Shown: positions 34,618-43,831, counted from the stretch's first letter. The stretch is 64,000 nt of DNA from Terriglobia bacterium (GCA_020073445.1 JAIQFE010000030.1:1-64000); one strand, 5' to 3'. Notes: generated by a model from the letters alone, not told the origin. A program made the numbers and translations.

Positions 34618-35391
34618 TTACTTACCGACGAGGTGTTTCAGGTCCTTCTCGTTCTCATCGCAGACATACTCGATCAAGTCTGTATCGGGCGTCGCGGTGA
34701 ACTCGAGATTCACGGTCCAGGGCTTCGTGTAGGCTTTCGGATCGTCGATCGTGATCGCCAGATCGATGTGGCCGTAGTCGCGGCGGCGGAAACGCTCGGT
34801 CAGCTTCATGGCCTCGGTTCCCGGATGGCCGCTGTTATCCAGCCAGTTGTTATCCACGAAGCCCGAGGAATTGACCACCAGCGTATCGCCTTCCCAATGG
34901 CCCACCGAGTAGCCCATCCAGGTCGGATTGGGATCCTTGGGAAGCTTCCGGCCGTCCATGAAAATCTGCCGGTAGCTATGCAGGGCTTCGTACAGGATCA
35001 CGATCATCCCTTGGCTGTTCAGAATCTTGAATGGATACGGCACCACGTGTTCCCGCGGCACGCCCGATAGCACGCAATACGCCTGCGGATCTTCCTTGCC
35101 TTGCGTCTCCACGCGATGCTTGTAGAGTTCCGACGCCCACGGCTGGAACGAAAGCTCCCCGGGCTTCAGGTCCCTGGCGATATTCCCTGTGTAGCCGGCT
35201 TTGGTGGTCCAGATTCCCGAGAGATCCGGCTTCCCGTCAGCCGTCTTGGGAGCGGGCGCCGTGAGATTGGGCTTGCCGTCCGGCAGCCGGGGAACGCCAG
35301 GCGTAGGAAAGTCCAGCCACTGCGCCCCGGCAATCATCGCGGGCAACATCAATCCGGCAATCGTTTTATTTAGCGACAAGGTGAGGACCAT
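34618..35391 (-). CDS. Secreted unknown family, tandem copy 4 (last)
   Basis: The 257-residue protein has a signal peptide ending AGAQW. Family hallmarks follow: two near-repeated N-terminal phrases (DGKPNLTAPAPK, DGKPDLSGIW), ILNSQGMIVILYEALHSYRQ, GYSVGHWEGDTLVV, IDDPKAYTKPWTV and a C-terminus IEYVCDENEKDLKHLVGK. Its start overlaps the end of copy 3 by 26 bases with ATG, or 14 with the TTG four codons later. I do not recognise a named domain. The conserved tryptophans and terminal cysteine suggest a compact beta-rich secreted fold. Confidence 0.82.
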   Translation of the reverse strand: MVLTLSLNKTIAGLMLPAMIAGAQWLDFPTPGVPRLPDGKPNLTAPAPKTADGKPDLSGIWTTKAGYTGNIARDLKPGELSFQPWASELYKHRVETQGKEDPQAYCVLSGVPREHVVPYPFKILNSQGMIVILYEALHSYRQIFMDGRKLPKDPNPTWMGYSVGHWEGDTLVVNSSGFVDNNWLDNSGHPGTEAMKLTERFRRRDYGHIDLAITIDDPKAYTKPWTVNLEFTATPDTDLIEYVCDENEKDLKHLVGK

Positions 35392-36181
35392 CCTTCTCGT
35401 TTTCGACGCAGTAATAATCCAGAAGATCCGTGTCGGCCTTCAGAAGCTGCGTCAGCTTCACCGTCCACGGGCTAGTGTACGCCTTGGGATCGTTCACCGT
35501 GAGCTCGATCTCGAGCGTCCCGAAGTTCACGCGCCGGATGCGTTCCGTGATTTTGCCGGACTCCGTCAGCGGGCTGCCGTTCGCATCCAGCCACAGGCCA
35601 TCGCGGAAGCCGCTGGACTGGACCACCAGCGTATCTCCCTCCCACTTCCCCGTCGAGTAGCCGACCCAGGAAGGCTGCGGATCCTCGGGCAGCGGCCGCC
35701 CGTCCGTGAAAATCTGGCGATACATCGCCTCGCGTTCGTTCAGGATCACCAGGAGCCCTGGCGTCTGGACCATCTTGCGATATAGCGGCGTCGTGTACAT
35801 ACGGACGATTCCCGTCGGCAGGCAGTGCGCGTTCGGATCGGTGAAGCGGTTCTCCGCCATGCGCTGCTTGACAATCGCCGCCGCCCAGGGCAGATAGGGC
35901 AGTCCGCCCTTGAGGCTCCACCCGATGTCCAGAAACTCCTGGGGTATGAACATGTCGGCGCAGCCCTCGGGCGGGCAGGGCCTGTTGTGCAGCACGTCCC
36001 AGATCCCGGTCAGGTCGGGCTTGCCGTCCTTCGTGCGCGGCGCCGGCGCGGAGAGATTCGGCTTGCCGTCTTTCGTGCGCGGAATCCCGGCCGTCGGATA
36101 ATTTACCCACTGGGCTTGTGAATTTACAGCCGCAATGGCCGCGGCGACAATAAAACCGGCGATGATCCTATTTGCCGACAA
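35366..36181 (-). CDS. Secreted unknown family, tandem copy 3
   Basis: The protein of about 271 residues shows the family phrases DGKPNLSAPAPR, DGKPDLTGIWD, GYSTGKWEGDTLVV and the ending DYYCVENEKDGPHLVAK. It alone has an insert with CPPEGCADMFIPQEF near residue 75, giving two extra cysteines. The start is uncertain: TTG 36181 gives a tidy signal peptide; GTG 36211 adds ten basic residues. Either way it begins inside the 3' end of copy 2, so translation is coupled. Confidence 0.78.
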   Translation of the reverse strand: MSANRIIAGFIVAAAIAAVNSQAQWVNYPTAGIPRTKDGKPNLSAPAPRTKDGKPDLTGIWDVLHNRPCPPEGCADMFIPQEFLDIGWSLKGGLPYLPWAAAIVKQRMAENRFTDPNAHCLPTGIVRMYTTPLYRKMVQTPGLLVILNEREAMYRQIFTDGRPLPEDPQPSWVGYSTGKWEGDTLVVQSSGFRDGLWLDANGSPLTESGKITERIRRVNFGTLEIELTVNDPKAYTSPWTVKLTQLLKADTDLLDYYCVENEKDGPHLVAK

Positions 36182-36929
36182 GGTGCCCGTAGTCCTTCTC
36201 GTTCTCGACACAGATGTATTCCAAAAGCTCCGTGTCCGGAATCAGCCGCAGATCTTCCTTCACGGTCCACGGTTTGGTGTACGCCTTGGGATCGTCGATG
36301 GTCAGCAGGATATCCATGTGTCCGAAATCGTGACGCTGGAAACGCTCGATCAGATGCAGTGCGTCGCTATGCGGACGCCCGGCGTTATCGAGCCACGTGG
36401 ATTCCTTGATGCCGATCGTGTTCACCACCCAATCGTCACCTTCCCACTTGCCGACCGAATACCCGAACCAGGTGGGATTCGGATCCTTGGGCAGCTCGCG
36501 GCCATCCGTGAAAATCTGCCGGAACGTCGTGAAGCCTTCGAACAGCATCATCGTCATGCCCGGCGATTCGATGATCTTGAACGGGTAGGGCAGCGCGTCG
36601 AGCTTGGGCATTCCGGGAATGCAGCGCGCCGCCGGATCGGTCCTGCCCAAAGCACCGTTCTGGCGCGCCTTGAAGAGCTGCTCGGCCCAGGGCTGATAAG
36701 GCACTTCTCCGGGCTTCATATCCGCGGCGATGTTCTGGAGATATTTACCGTTCATCTGCCAGACCCCGTCCAGAATCGGCTTGCCCTTGGAGTCGCGCGG
36801 AACGGGAGCCGAGAGATTCGGACGGCCGTCGGGCAGGCGTGGCGTTCCCGCAACCTTGATTTCGAACCACTGCGCGGAAGCGGGAACCGCCGCGGCAAGC
36901 GCCGATGCCAAAATCAGTCGGCCTAGCAT
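36168..36929 (-). CDS. Secreted unknown family, tandem copy 2
   Basis: The 253-residue protein has a signal peptide (RLILASALAAAVPASAQW), then GRPNLSAPVPR, GKPILDGVWQ, FKIIESPGMTMMLFEGF, GYSVGKWEGDDWVV, IDDPKAYTKPWTV and the ending LEYICVENEKDYGHLVGK. The ATG lies two bases after the stop of copy 1. The second internal phrase has diverged (ILDGVW in place of DLSGIW). The function is unknown. Confidence 0.82.
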   Translation of the reverse strand: MLGRLILASALAAAVPASAQWFEIKVAGTPRLPDGRPNLSAPVPRDSKGKPILDGVWQMNGKYLQNIAADMKPGEVPYQPWAEQLFKARQNGALGRTDPAARCIPGMPKLDALPYPFKIIESPGMTMMLFEGFTTFRQIFTDGRELPKDPNPTWFGYSVGKWEGDDWVVNTIGIKESTWLDNAGRPHSDALHLIERFQRHDFGHMDILLTIDDPKAYTKPWTVKEDLRLIPDTELLEYICVENEKDYGHLVGK

Positions 36930-36931
36930 AA

Positions 36932-37711
36932 TTACTTCTTCGTCACCATGTGCTTGATGTCTTGCTCGTTTTCGGCGCAGACGAATTCAAGGAGCTCGGT
37001 ATCCACGGCGAGAGTCGGCGATTCCTTGACGGTCCAAGGTTTGGTGTACGCGCCCGGATCGTCGATGGTGATTTCCAGATCCATGTGCCCGAAATCCTTG
37101 CGATGGAATTTTTCGGTTACCTTCAGCTTCTCAGTGGCGGGATGCCCGGACTGATCCAACCATGCCTTGCCGTTGAACCCGTTGCTTTCGACCACCAGCG
37201 TGTCGCCGTCCCAGTGCCCCACCGAGTATCCGAGCCAGATGGGATTCGGATCCACGGGCAGCTTGCGGCCGTCCATGTGGATCTGGCGAAATTGCGTGAA
37301 CGCCTCATAGAGGATTACGACTTCGTTCGGCATCTGAATGAGCTTCCATGGCACTGGCGCGGCATCGATCTTGGGAACGCCCTGCGGCAAGCAATTTGCG
37401 TCCGGCTCTTCGCTCGCGTGAAGCCCGGCCGCGCGCTCTTTGTAGATCGCGGCAGCCCAAGGCTGCATCTGGACAGCATCGGGTTTGAGGTCCTTAGCCA
37501 GATTAACCAGATAACTGCGATCAGCGTCCCAGACCCCGGACAGGTCCGGCTTACCGTCGGGAAGTTTCGGAGCGGGAGCGGTCAGATTCGGTTTGCCGTC
37601 GGCGGTCCGCGGGATGTTTGGAGTCTTGAGGTTCAACCACTGTGCCGAGGCGGCGCCAGTTAATAGCGCTCCTGCTGCGAGAATGCGGGTGATCCCTAGG
37701 AAGCTATGCAT
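36932..37711 (-). CDS. Secreted unknown family, tandem copy 1
   Basis: The 259-residue protein has a signal peptide (ILAAGALLTGAASAQW), the phrases DGKPNLTAPAPK and DGKPDLSGVWD, then GYSVGHWDGDTLVV, IDDPGAYTKPWTV and the ending LEFVCAENEQDIKHMVTKK. ATG 37711 is preferred over a TTG three codons upstream. It starts 41 bases after the M28 peptidase gene on the same strand, so the four-copy array may be the distal part of the sugar/peptidase operon. Confidence 0.82.
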   Translation of the reverse strand: MHSFLGITRILAAGALLTGAASAQWLNLKTPNIPRTADGKPNLTAPAPKLPDGKPDLSGVWDADRSYLVNLAKDLKPDAVQMQPWAAAIYKERAAGLHASEEPDANCLPQGVPKIDAAPVPWKLIQMPNEVVILYEAFTQFRQIHMDGRKLPVDPNPIWLGYSVGHWDGDTLVVESNGFNGKAWLDQSGHPATEKLKVTEKFHRKDFGHMDLEITIDDPGAYTKPWTVKESPTLAVDTELLEFVCAENEQDIKHMVTKK

Positions 37712-37752
37712 AATAGTCAACCGGGATTATACACCCGCGCGAGATCTAATAC

Positions 37753-38658
37753 TTACTTGTCCAAGAGCTCGACCGTAAGCAGCATAGTCTTCCCGACCAC
37801 CTCAAGACTGTGCTCGGAAACCTTGTCCATCGTGTCGGTGTTGGCGTGGTGAAACTCGCCCATCGAATCGAACGTTGGACCCATCCGGCCGTAGCGGGCA
37901 TCCACCACATCCACCGCGGGGATGCCGGCGCGAATAAACGGGACGTGGTCGTCAATGATGCCGACTTCGTATTGGAAGAAGTACTGGCTATACCCCAGTT
38001 GTCCGGCGGCGCGAGCCATAAAATCCTGCAGCCGGCGATTCGACTCGGTCTCGCGCGCCACGCCCAATTGCTTATCGCCGATCATGTCGAGCAGGAAGAA
38101 TCCGCGGACGCGGGAACGCGTCCCATTCGCCGCCAATTTCTGCGCCAGATGCCGGCTGCCGTAGAGGCCGTCATCGCCGGTGAAGGAGTTGATCGCTTCC
38201 TCTAAATCGGTCCACACCAGCCAGATCTGCATCTTCATCGTTTGCCCGGCGAGCGCGTCGGCGAATGCCAATAGGATGGCTGTGCTGGAGCCTCCGTCGT
38301 TGGCGCCGATGAACCCCGGCTGGAAGAGAGTATCGTAATGGCCCGCCAGGATCAGGATTTCCTGCTTCGGATCGGTGCCGACATTGAATTTGCCGATGAC
38401 ATTGTGCACCATCACCGGTCCGCGCGGAGTCGTGGCGGTAAAATCGTCGGCTTCGATGCGAGCACCGTCCTTCTGTAGAACCTGATGAATCAGGTCTTCC
38501 GTTTTCTTGTGTCCGGGCGATCCGGGCCATCGTTCACCGAATGCCGCTATTTGTGCGGTGTAAGCATATGCCTGTTGAGCATTGAAGCGCTCGTGCAGTG
38601 TGGCGGCGCGCGCCGACACAATGATAAGAGCTGCAATGAGACCGAGCTTGACAGACAT
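37753..38658 (-). CDS. Exported M28-family zinc peptidase / glutaminyl cyclase-like
   Basis: The 301-residue protein has a signal peptide (LGLIAALIIVSARAA) and the M28 metal ligands in GHYDT, GANDGGSST, TDLEEA, DMIGD and EFHHANTDTMDKVS. The order and the WTDLEEA segment resemble glutaminyl-peptide cyclotransferase-like M28 proteins, so it is either an aminopeptidase or a cyclase. The ATG shares a base with the MFS stop codon (TGATG). It acts in the periplasm or outside the cell. Confidence 0.87.
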   Translation of the reverse strand: MSVKLGLIAALIIVSARAATLHERFNAQQAYAYTAQIAAFGERWPGSPGHKKTEDLIHQVLQKDGARIEADDFTATTPRGPVMVHNVIGKFNVGTDPKQEILILAGHYDTLFQPGFIGANDGGSSTAILLAFADALAGQTMKMQIWLVWTDLEEAINSFTGDDGLYGSRHLAQKLAANGTRSRVRGFFLLDMIGDKQLGVARETESNRRLQDFMARAAGQLGYSQYFFQYEVGIIDDHVPFIRAGIPAVDVVDARYGRMGPTFDSMGEFHHANTDTMDKVSEHSLEVVGKTMLLTVELLDK

Positions 38659-39959
38659 CAAATCTTTTCCGGCCGGAATCCGCCCTTGCCGTAGTGAGCC
38701 CTATCGTAAAGCCAGATCGCGCCGAACACGATCAGTAGCACCGCAGGCAGAATCGCGACCGCCCGAAACGAAGCCTGTGCCGCGATGCCGAGAGTATTTT
38801 CCAGCGTCGGACCCGGCTGCAGTGCATTGAATGCCGCCTCGCCGCCGGCCACTTCGATCTTCTTGCGATCGTAGATGGTCCCCATGATCGGCAGCACGAA
38901 CTGGATCGAGAGCGTCCCGGCGGTTCCCATGAGCCCCATGAGTAGCGCCCCGCCGCGCGGGAAACGTTCGGACGCAGTGGCGAGCATGGTCGGCCACATG
39001 TAGCAGACTCCCGTGCCCCACAGCGTGGCCGCCAGCAAGCCCATGACGGGCGAATTCGCAAAGCTCAGCGCGACCAATCCTAGGGACGCGCCCAAACACG
39101 AGCACCACAGCACGCCGATCGGCGACAACTTGCGGACCAGGGGTCCCGCGAAGTGCCGCATCACGAACATCAGCCCGTTGACGTAGACCAGCAGCAGGAT
39201 GCCTTGCATCCCTACGGTTCGCGTTAACGCCAGGTCTACCCATTGTCCCGGAGCGAGTTCTGATGCCGCGGTCAGGAACATCGAGCAGAACAGCACGAAG
39301 AAGAGCGGCTTCAGTAATTCCTTGAACATATCTCCGGCGGAGACTCCCGCTGCTTTGCGCTCGGTGGGTGGAAACTTCACGCCCATTGTGAGAATCACAC
39401 ACACGATCGCCGGAAGCAGAACGATCGTCAGCTTCGCCTGCCACCCGAGATCGATCTGCGACATTCCCACGCCCAATAGTCCGCCGACAACGACTCCGCC
39501 CGGCCACCAGGCGTGCGCGGCATTCAGTTTTGCTGTCTTATTGTCGGGATACAGCGACGCAATCAGTGGATTGATGACGGTCTCCGCCAGCCCCCAACCG
39601 ATGCCTGCGACCAGCGCCCCGGACCACAGCGCCCAGTAGACATTCGGTCCCGATACAAAGTTGCCCGCGAACGCCATCATCAGCATCCCTAGCGACAGAA
39701 GAATCGGAGACAGCGGCAGCAGCACCCGCATCCCGATCACGTCCAGCAGCGGACTCCCGATCGCGATGGTGATCGCGAAGGCTAAGAAAGGCACGCCCAG
39801 GATAGTCGCGATCATCTCCGCCGAATGCGCCCGGTCGATCGGATCGAGGAATACGCGCTGCAGGTCGGCGGCGGTGTTCGCCCGGATCGAGTACGCCACG
39901 CCTGCGCTCGCGAGCGCCATGGTGCTCACCAGGAACAGGCGGGCCTTGTCGTATTTCAT
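38658..39959 (-). CDS. MFS transporter, sugar-type
   Basis: The 433-residue protein has about 12 hydrophobic segments (VYWALWSGALVAGIGWGLAE; LLPAIVCVILTMG). Its organisation and its place after a Gfo/Idh/MocA dehydrogenase and a sugar isomerase-like gene suggest carbohydrate or sugar-acid uptake. Its start overlaps the preceding stop codon (ATGA), and its end overlaps the M28 gene. Confidence 0.82.
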   Translation of the reverse strand: MKYDKARLFLVSTMALASAGVAYSIRANTAADLQRVFLDPIDRAHSAEMIATILGVPFLAFAITIAIGSPLLDVIGMRVLLPLSPILLSLGMLMMAFAGNFVSGPNVYWALWSGALVAGIGWGLAETVINPLIASLYPDNKTAKLNAAHAWWPGGVVVGGLLGVGMSQIDLGWQAKLTIVLLPAIVCVILTMGVKFPPTERKAAGVSAGDMFKELLKPLFFVLFCSMFLTAASELAPGQWVDLALTRTVGMQGILLLVYVNGLMFVMRHFAGPLVRKLSPIGVLWCSCLGASLGLVALSFANSPVMGLLAATLWGTGVCYMWPTMLATASERFPRGGALLMGLMGTAGTLSIQFVLPIMGTIYDRKKIEVAGGEAAFNALQPGPTLENTLGIAAQASFRAVAILPAVLLIVFGAIWLYDRAHYGKGGFRPEKI

Positions 39960-41038
39960 CGCGGCACGTCTGCCCAGCCATGGCGGCGATGACTCTCCAG
40001 TTCCGCGTCCAGGATGACCAGTTGCCGAAGTCCGTCCGCGAATTCCGGATATTCCGGTTCCGCACTTGGATCTTCAATGGACACATAGAAGCGGCGGAAG
40101 ACTTGCTTGAACGTGTCGTCGTAACCTTCGCTGTGGCCGCCGGGCAGATCGGCGTAGGATCGGGCGCCTTCCTTCAACAGCCCCGGGTCCTTGATGATCA
40201 CCTGGTTGTTCGTGTTCCGGTTGCCGATCCACAGCTCATCGGGCCGTTCCTGGTCCCAGGCGACGCCGGACTTGCTCCCGTAAATCTCGATGCTGAGGCG
40301 GTTCTTGCGGCCCGCGGAAACCTGGCTCGCGGTGAACGCACCGCGCACGCGGTCACCCATACGGAACATCACGGCGCCGAAGTCTTCGGATTCTACCGCG
40401 ACGGTTTCATAATCGCCGGTGGCGCGCGCAAATGCCTCCACCGCGACTTTCGGTTTCTGGCGCTTCTTGTGAAACGTCTGCAAATCCGCGCACAGCGATG
40501 TGATGCGCTGGCCGGTCACGTGCTCGGCCATGTCGCAGAAGTGCGATCCAATATCGGCTAGCGCGCGCGATGGCCCGCCCTCTTTGGAATCAATGCGCCA
40601 GTTCCAGTCGGTATCGTACAGCAGCCAGTCCTGCGAATACGTGCCCTGGACCACCAGGATTTCGCCCAGATCCCCGTCCTCGCGCATGCGCCGCATGTGC
40701 TGGACCATCGGGTAGTAACGCAGATTATGGCAAGTGCAATTCCGCAGGTTTTTCGCCCGTGCGAGATCCACTAGAGCACGCGCATCCGCGGGCGATGTCG
40801 CCAGAGGCTTCTCGCACAGCACATGCTTTCCGGCCTCGAGTGCGGCCTTGGCCATCGGGAAGTGCGCCGCATTAGGTGTGCAAATATGGACCGATTTTAT
40901 CCCCGGATTCGCCAGCGCCGCGCGAAACGCAGCTTCGTCGCGTCCGCCGACCGCAATGGGCTCAACCGATCCCAGGCGCCGCACCGCCTCGGCATGCACA
41001 CGGCCCATGAATCCGCTGCCGACAATCGCGGCCTTCAT
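39956..41038 (-). CDS. Gfo/Idh/MocA-family NAD(P)-dependent oxidoreductase
   Basis: The 360-residue protein has a Rossmann start (AAIVGSGFMGRVHAEAV), the family motif CEKPLA with its catalytic lysine, and a C-terminal substrate domain (ADIGSHFCDMAEHVTGQ). Such enzymes oxidise sugar or inositol hydroxyls. I chose ATG 41038, which puts the Rossmann motif at residue 3. It sits between an isomerase-like gene (13-base gap) and an MFS transporter (4-base overlap). Confidence 0.9.
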   Translation of the reverse strand: MKAAIVGSGFMGRVHAEAVRRLGSVEPIAVGGRDEAAFRAALANPGIKSVHICTPNAAHFPMAKAALEAGKHVLCEKPLATSPADARALVDLARAKNLRNCTCHNLRYYPMVQHMRRMREDGDLGEILVVQGTYSQDWLLYDTDWNWRIDSKEGGPSRALADIGSHFCDMAEHVTGQRITSLCADLQTFHKKRQKPKVAVEAFARATGDYETVAVESEDFGAVMFRMGDRVRGAFTASQVSAGRKNRLSIEIYGSKSGVAWDQERPDELWIGNRNTNNQVIIKDPGLLKEGARSYADLPGGHSEGYDDTFKQVFRRFYVSIEDPSAEPEYPEFADGLRQLVILDAELESHRRHGWADVPR

Positions 41039-41051
41039 AGCAGGTTCACCA

Positions 41052-42011
41052 CTAGGCCCACCACGCCGCCCCGGGCTTTTCGCGCGGAACAATCGGATTC
41101 AGAAACGACGCGGCCCGGCTCAAGCCCTCTTCGGCCGACAGCAGGCTGTCCTCGTGCTCGATCGAGAGTACGTAGTCGTACCCGAACATGCGCAGCGTCG
41201 ATACGAATTCGCGCCACCACTCCTCGCCGTGCCCATAGCCGCAAGTGCGGAAAATCCACGACCGATTCCGCTCGTCCGTATACGCCTTCGTATCCAGCAC
41301 GCCAGTCAACGGCAGATTCCGCTCGTAAATCTGCGTGTCCTTGGCGTGCACGTGAAAAATCGCGTCCCCCAGCAGCCGAATCGCCGCGATCGGGTCGATC
41401 GACTGCCAGAACATGTGGCTCGGATCGTAGTTGCAGCCGATTTGCTTCCCGGCAATCGCACGCAGCTTCAGCATCGTCTCGGGATTATAGACCACGAACC
41501 CCGGGTGCATCTCGATCGCGATCTTCACGCCGTGATCGGCCGCGAATTTCGCGTGCTTGCTCCAGTAGGGCGCCACGACATCGTCCCACTGCCACTTCAG
41601 CGTCTCCAGAAAGTCCGGAGGCCATGGGCAGGTGACCCAGTTGGGACGTTTCGCGTTCTTCGAATCGCCCGGACAACCCGAAAAATCGACCATCACGGGG
41701 ACGCCCAGCTTCTCCGCCAGCAGGATCGTCTTGCGGCTGGTCTCCTGATGCGCCTTGGCAATATCGCGATCGGGATGCAGAGGATTTCCGTGGCAGCTCA
41801 GCGCGCTGATTGAAAAGCCTTCATCCGCGATGGTCTTTTTGAATGTTTCGAGCGCCCTACGATCTTTCAGCATCGAAAGATTGCAGTGCGCGTCGCCTGG
41901 GTAGTTTCCGGTCCCAAGTTCGACAGTGCCGATGCCGTTGGCTTTCAGTTTCTTCAAAACCTCGGGCAAAGGGAGCTGCGACAGCAGGGGAGTAAATACG
42001 CCGACTCTCAT
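41052..42011 (-). CDS. Sugar phosphate isomerase/epimerase-like TIM barrel protein
   Basis: The 319-residue protein is of the xylose-isomerase-like AP_endonuc_2 barrel family, as in IolE, IolH and tagatose epimerases. Metal-ligand regions include IAIEMHPGF (Glu), CNYDPSHMFWQ (Asp/His), HVHAKD and SIEHED. It is the first gene of the sugar operon and is divergent from the PQQ dehydrogenase across a 62-base gap. Confidence 0.88.
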   Translation of the reverse strand: MRVGVFTPLLSQLPLPEVLKKLKANGIGTVELGTGNYPGDAHCNLSMLKDRRALETFKKTIADEGFSISALSCHGNPLHPDRDIAKAHQETSRKTILLAEKLGVPVMVDFSGCPGDSKNAKRPNWVTCPWPPDFLETLKWQWDDVVAPYWSKHAKFAADHGVKIAIEMHPGFVVYNPETMLKLRAIAGKQIGCNYDPSHMFWQSIDPIAAIRLLGDAIFHVHAKDTQIYERNLPLTGVLDTKAYTDERNRSWIFRTCGYGHGEEWWREFVSTLRMFGYDYVLSIEHEDSLLSAEEGLSRAASFLNPIVPREKPGAAWWA

Positions 42012-42073
42012 CCGATTCGGGACAAGCCTAGCACAGCCGGACAGTTTCGGTGGAGAGTGATATCGTTTGAGGA

Positions 42074-43831
42074 ATGCGGACGCTCACCATCTCCGGTATT
42101 TTGATCGCGTTTACCATTGCAATCGCCCTTTGGGCCCAGGATGCGATCCCACGCACGCAAGCGACTCCCGCTGCGCGCCGCATCATCCAAACTACGGACG
42201 GCCAAACGCTCCAGGGCCAGGTTCTCTCCGAAGGCATGACCGACCTGCAGCTTCGCACCGACGACAAGAAGATCCGACTTCTCCGCAAGGCCGACGGCAA
42301 TCGCTACCGCCTGGTGACTTCGCAGGCTGATTGGCCGACCTACAACGGCGATCCCAGCGGCAACCGCTACAGCAAGCTCACGCAGATCGATAAATCCAAT
42401 GTGGGACGCCTCGCGCCCCGCTGGATGTTCCCGATGCCCGGTGCGACCACCATCGAAAACACACCGCTGGTGGTTGACGGCATTATGTACGTTTCTCAAG
42501 CCAACGAATGCTGGGCACTGGATGCGGGAACCGGCCGCGTGATCTGGCGCTACCGGCGCGAGCGGACTCGGGGTGTGTCCGGAAATGCCGCGGGCGGGTT
42601 CAATCGCGGCGTCGCGGTCGCGGGCGATCGAGTATTCATGCTCACCGACAACGCCCACATGATCTCGCTCGGCCGCTCCGATGGCGAGCTGCTGTGGGAA
42701 ACCGAAATGGCGGATTGGCATCAGAACTATAACGGGACATCCGCGCCGCTGACGGTCGGCAACTTAGTTATCTCCGGAACGGCGGGTGGGGACGAAGGCG
42801 TTCGCGGATTCGTGGCGGCCTTCGATCAGACCACTGGCAAGGAAGTCTGGCGATTCTGGACCGTTCCTTTGCCCGGCGAGCCCGGCTCGGAGACCTGGAA
42901 GGGCAAGGAACTCGAGCATCGCTCCGGCGCCACCTGGATGACCGGAACTTACGATCCCGCGCTCGATATCGTGTATTGGCCCGTCGGCAATCCAGGTCCC
43001 GATTACGACGGCAGCGAGCGCGAGGGCGACAATCTGTACACCGACTCGATCCTGGCTCTGGAAGCCAAGACCGGCAAGCTCAAGTGGTATTACCAGTTCA
43101 CTCCGCACGACGTTCATGATTGGGACGCGCAGGAGCCTCCCGTGCTGGTCGATACCAACTGGCAGGGCCAGCCCCGCAAGCTTCTGCTCCAGGCCAATCG
43201 CAACGGATTTTTCTATGTGCTCGACCGCACCAATGGCCAGTTGCTGCTCGGCAAGCAATACCTGAGGAAGCTGAACTGGGCCGAGCCGACTATCGGCAAG
43301 GATGGCCGGCCGATCCTGAAGGACCTGCCCAAGGATGCCAATGGCGACACCTACGTGTGCCCGGGATTCCAGGGCGGGGCCAACTGGTATTCCACATCGT
43401 TCAACCCGACCACAGGCCTCTACTATTTCAGCTCGCTCGAGCGCTGCAACAACTTTTCGGCCCGTCGCGGCGAATGGCAGGCGGGTAAGGGATATATGGG
43501 CGGTACGGCTCGTCCGGCCCCCGGCGAATCTTTTGAGAAGTTCCTGCGCGCGATCAATATCCAAACCGGCGAGGTCGCCTTCGATGTCCCCCAGGTCACC
43601 ACGCCCCAGACCGCTTCGGCGGGCGTAATTTCCACCGCGTCCGGGTTGGTGTTCTATGGCGAAAACAGCGGATCGTTCATGGCGGTCGACGCGGCTAATG
43701 GCAAGATCCTCTGGCAGTTCCCGACCAACCAGGTGTGGAAGGCGTCGCCCATGACGTACATGTTCGACAACAAGCAGTACGTCGCCATCGCCGTGGGAAC
43801 GGACATCGTGTCTTTCGGATTGCCGGAGTGA
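42074..43831 (+). CDS. PQQ-dependent (quinoprotein) dehydrogenase, exported
   Basis: The 585-residue protein has a signal peptide (ISGILIAFTIAIALWAQ), a short N-terminal beta segment (TTDGQTLQGQVLSEG), and an eight-bladed propeller with tryptophan docking motifs (ALDAGTGRVIWRY; AFDQTTGKEVWRF; AVDAANGKILWQF). HDVHDWDAQEP carries the aspartate that serves as catalytic base in methanol and ethanol dehydrogenases. The adjacent-cysteine disulfide of methanol dehydrogenase is absent, and there is no cytochrome domain, so the electron acceptor is unknown. It may act together with the divergent sugar operon. Confidence 0.88.
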   Translation: MRTLTISGILIAFTIAIALWAQDAIPRTQATPAARRIIQTTDGQTLQGQVLSEGMTDLQLRTDDKKIRLLRKADGNRYRLVTSQADWPTYNGDPSGNRYSKLTQIDKSNVGRLAPRWMFPMPGATTIENTPLVVDGIMYVSQANECWALDAGTGRVIWRYRRERTRGVSGNAAGGFNRGVAVAGDRVFMLTDNAHMISLGRSDGELLWETEMADWHQNYNGTSAPLTVGNLVISGTAGGDEGVRGFVAAFDQTTGKEVWRFWTVPLPGEPGSETWKGKELEHRSGATWMTGTYDPALDIVYWPVGNPGPDYDGSEREGDNLYTDSILALEAKTGKLKWYYQFTPHDVHDWDAQEPPVLVDTNWQGQPRKLLLQANRNGFFYVLDRTNGQLLLGKQYLRKLNWAEPTIGKDGRPILKDLPKDANGDTYVCPGFQGGANWYSTSFNPTTGLYYFSSLERCNNFSARRGEWQAGKGYMGGTARPAPGESFEKFLRAINIQTGEVAFDVPQVTTPQTASAGVISTASGLVFYGENSGSFMAVDAANGKILWQFPTNQVWKASPMTYMFDNKQYVAIAVGTDIVSFGLPE

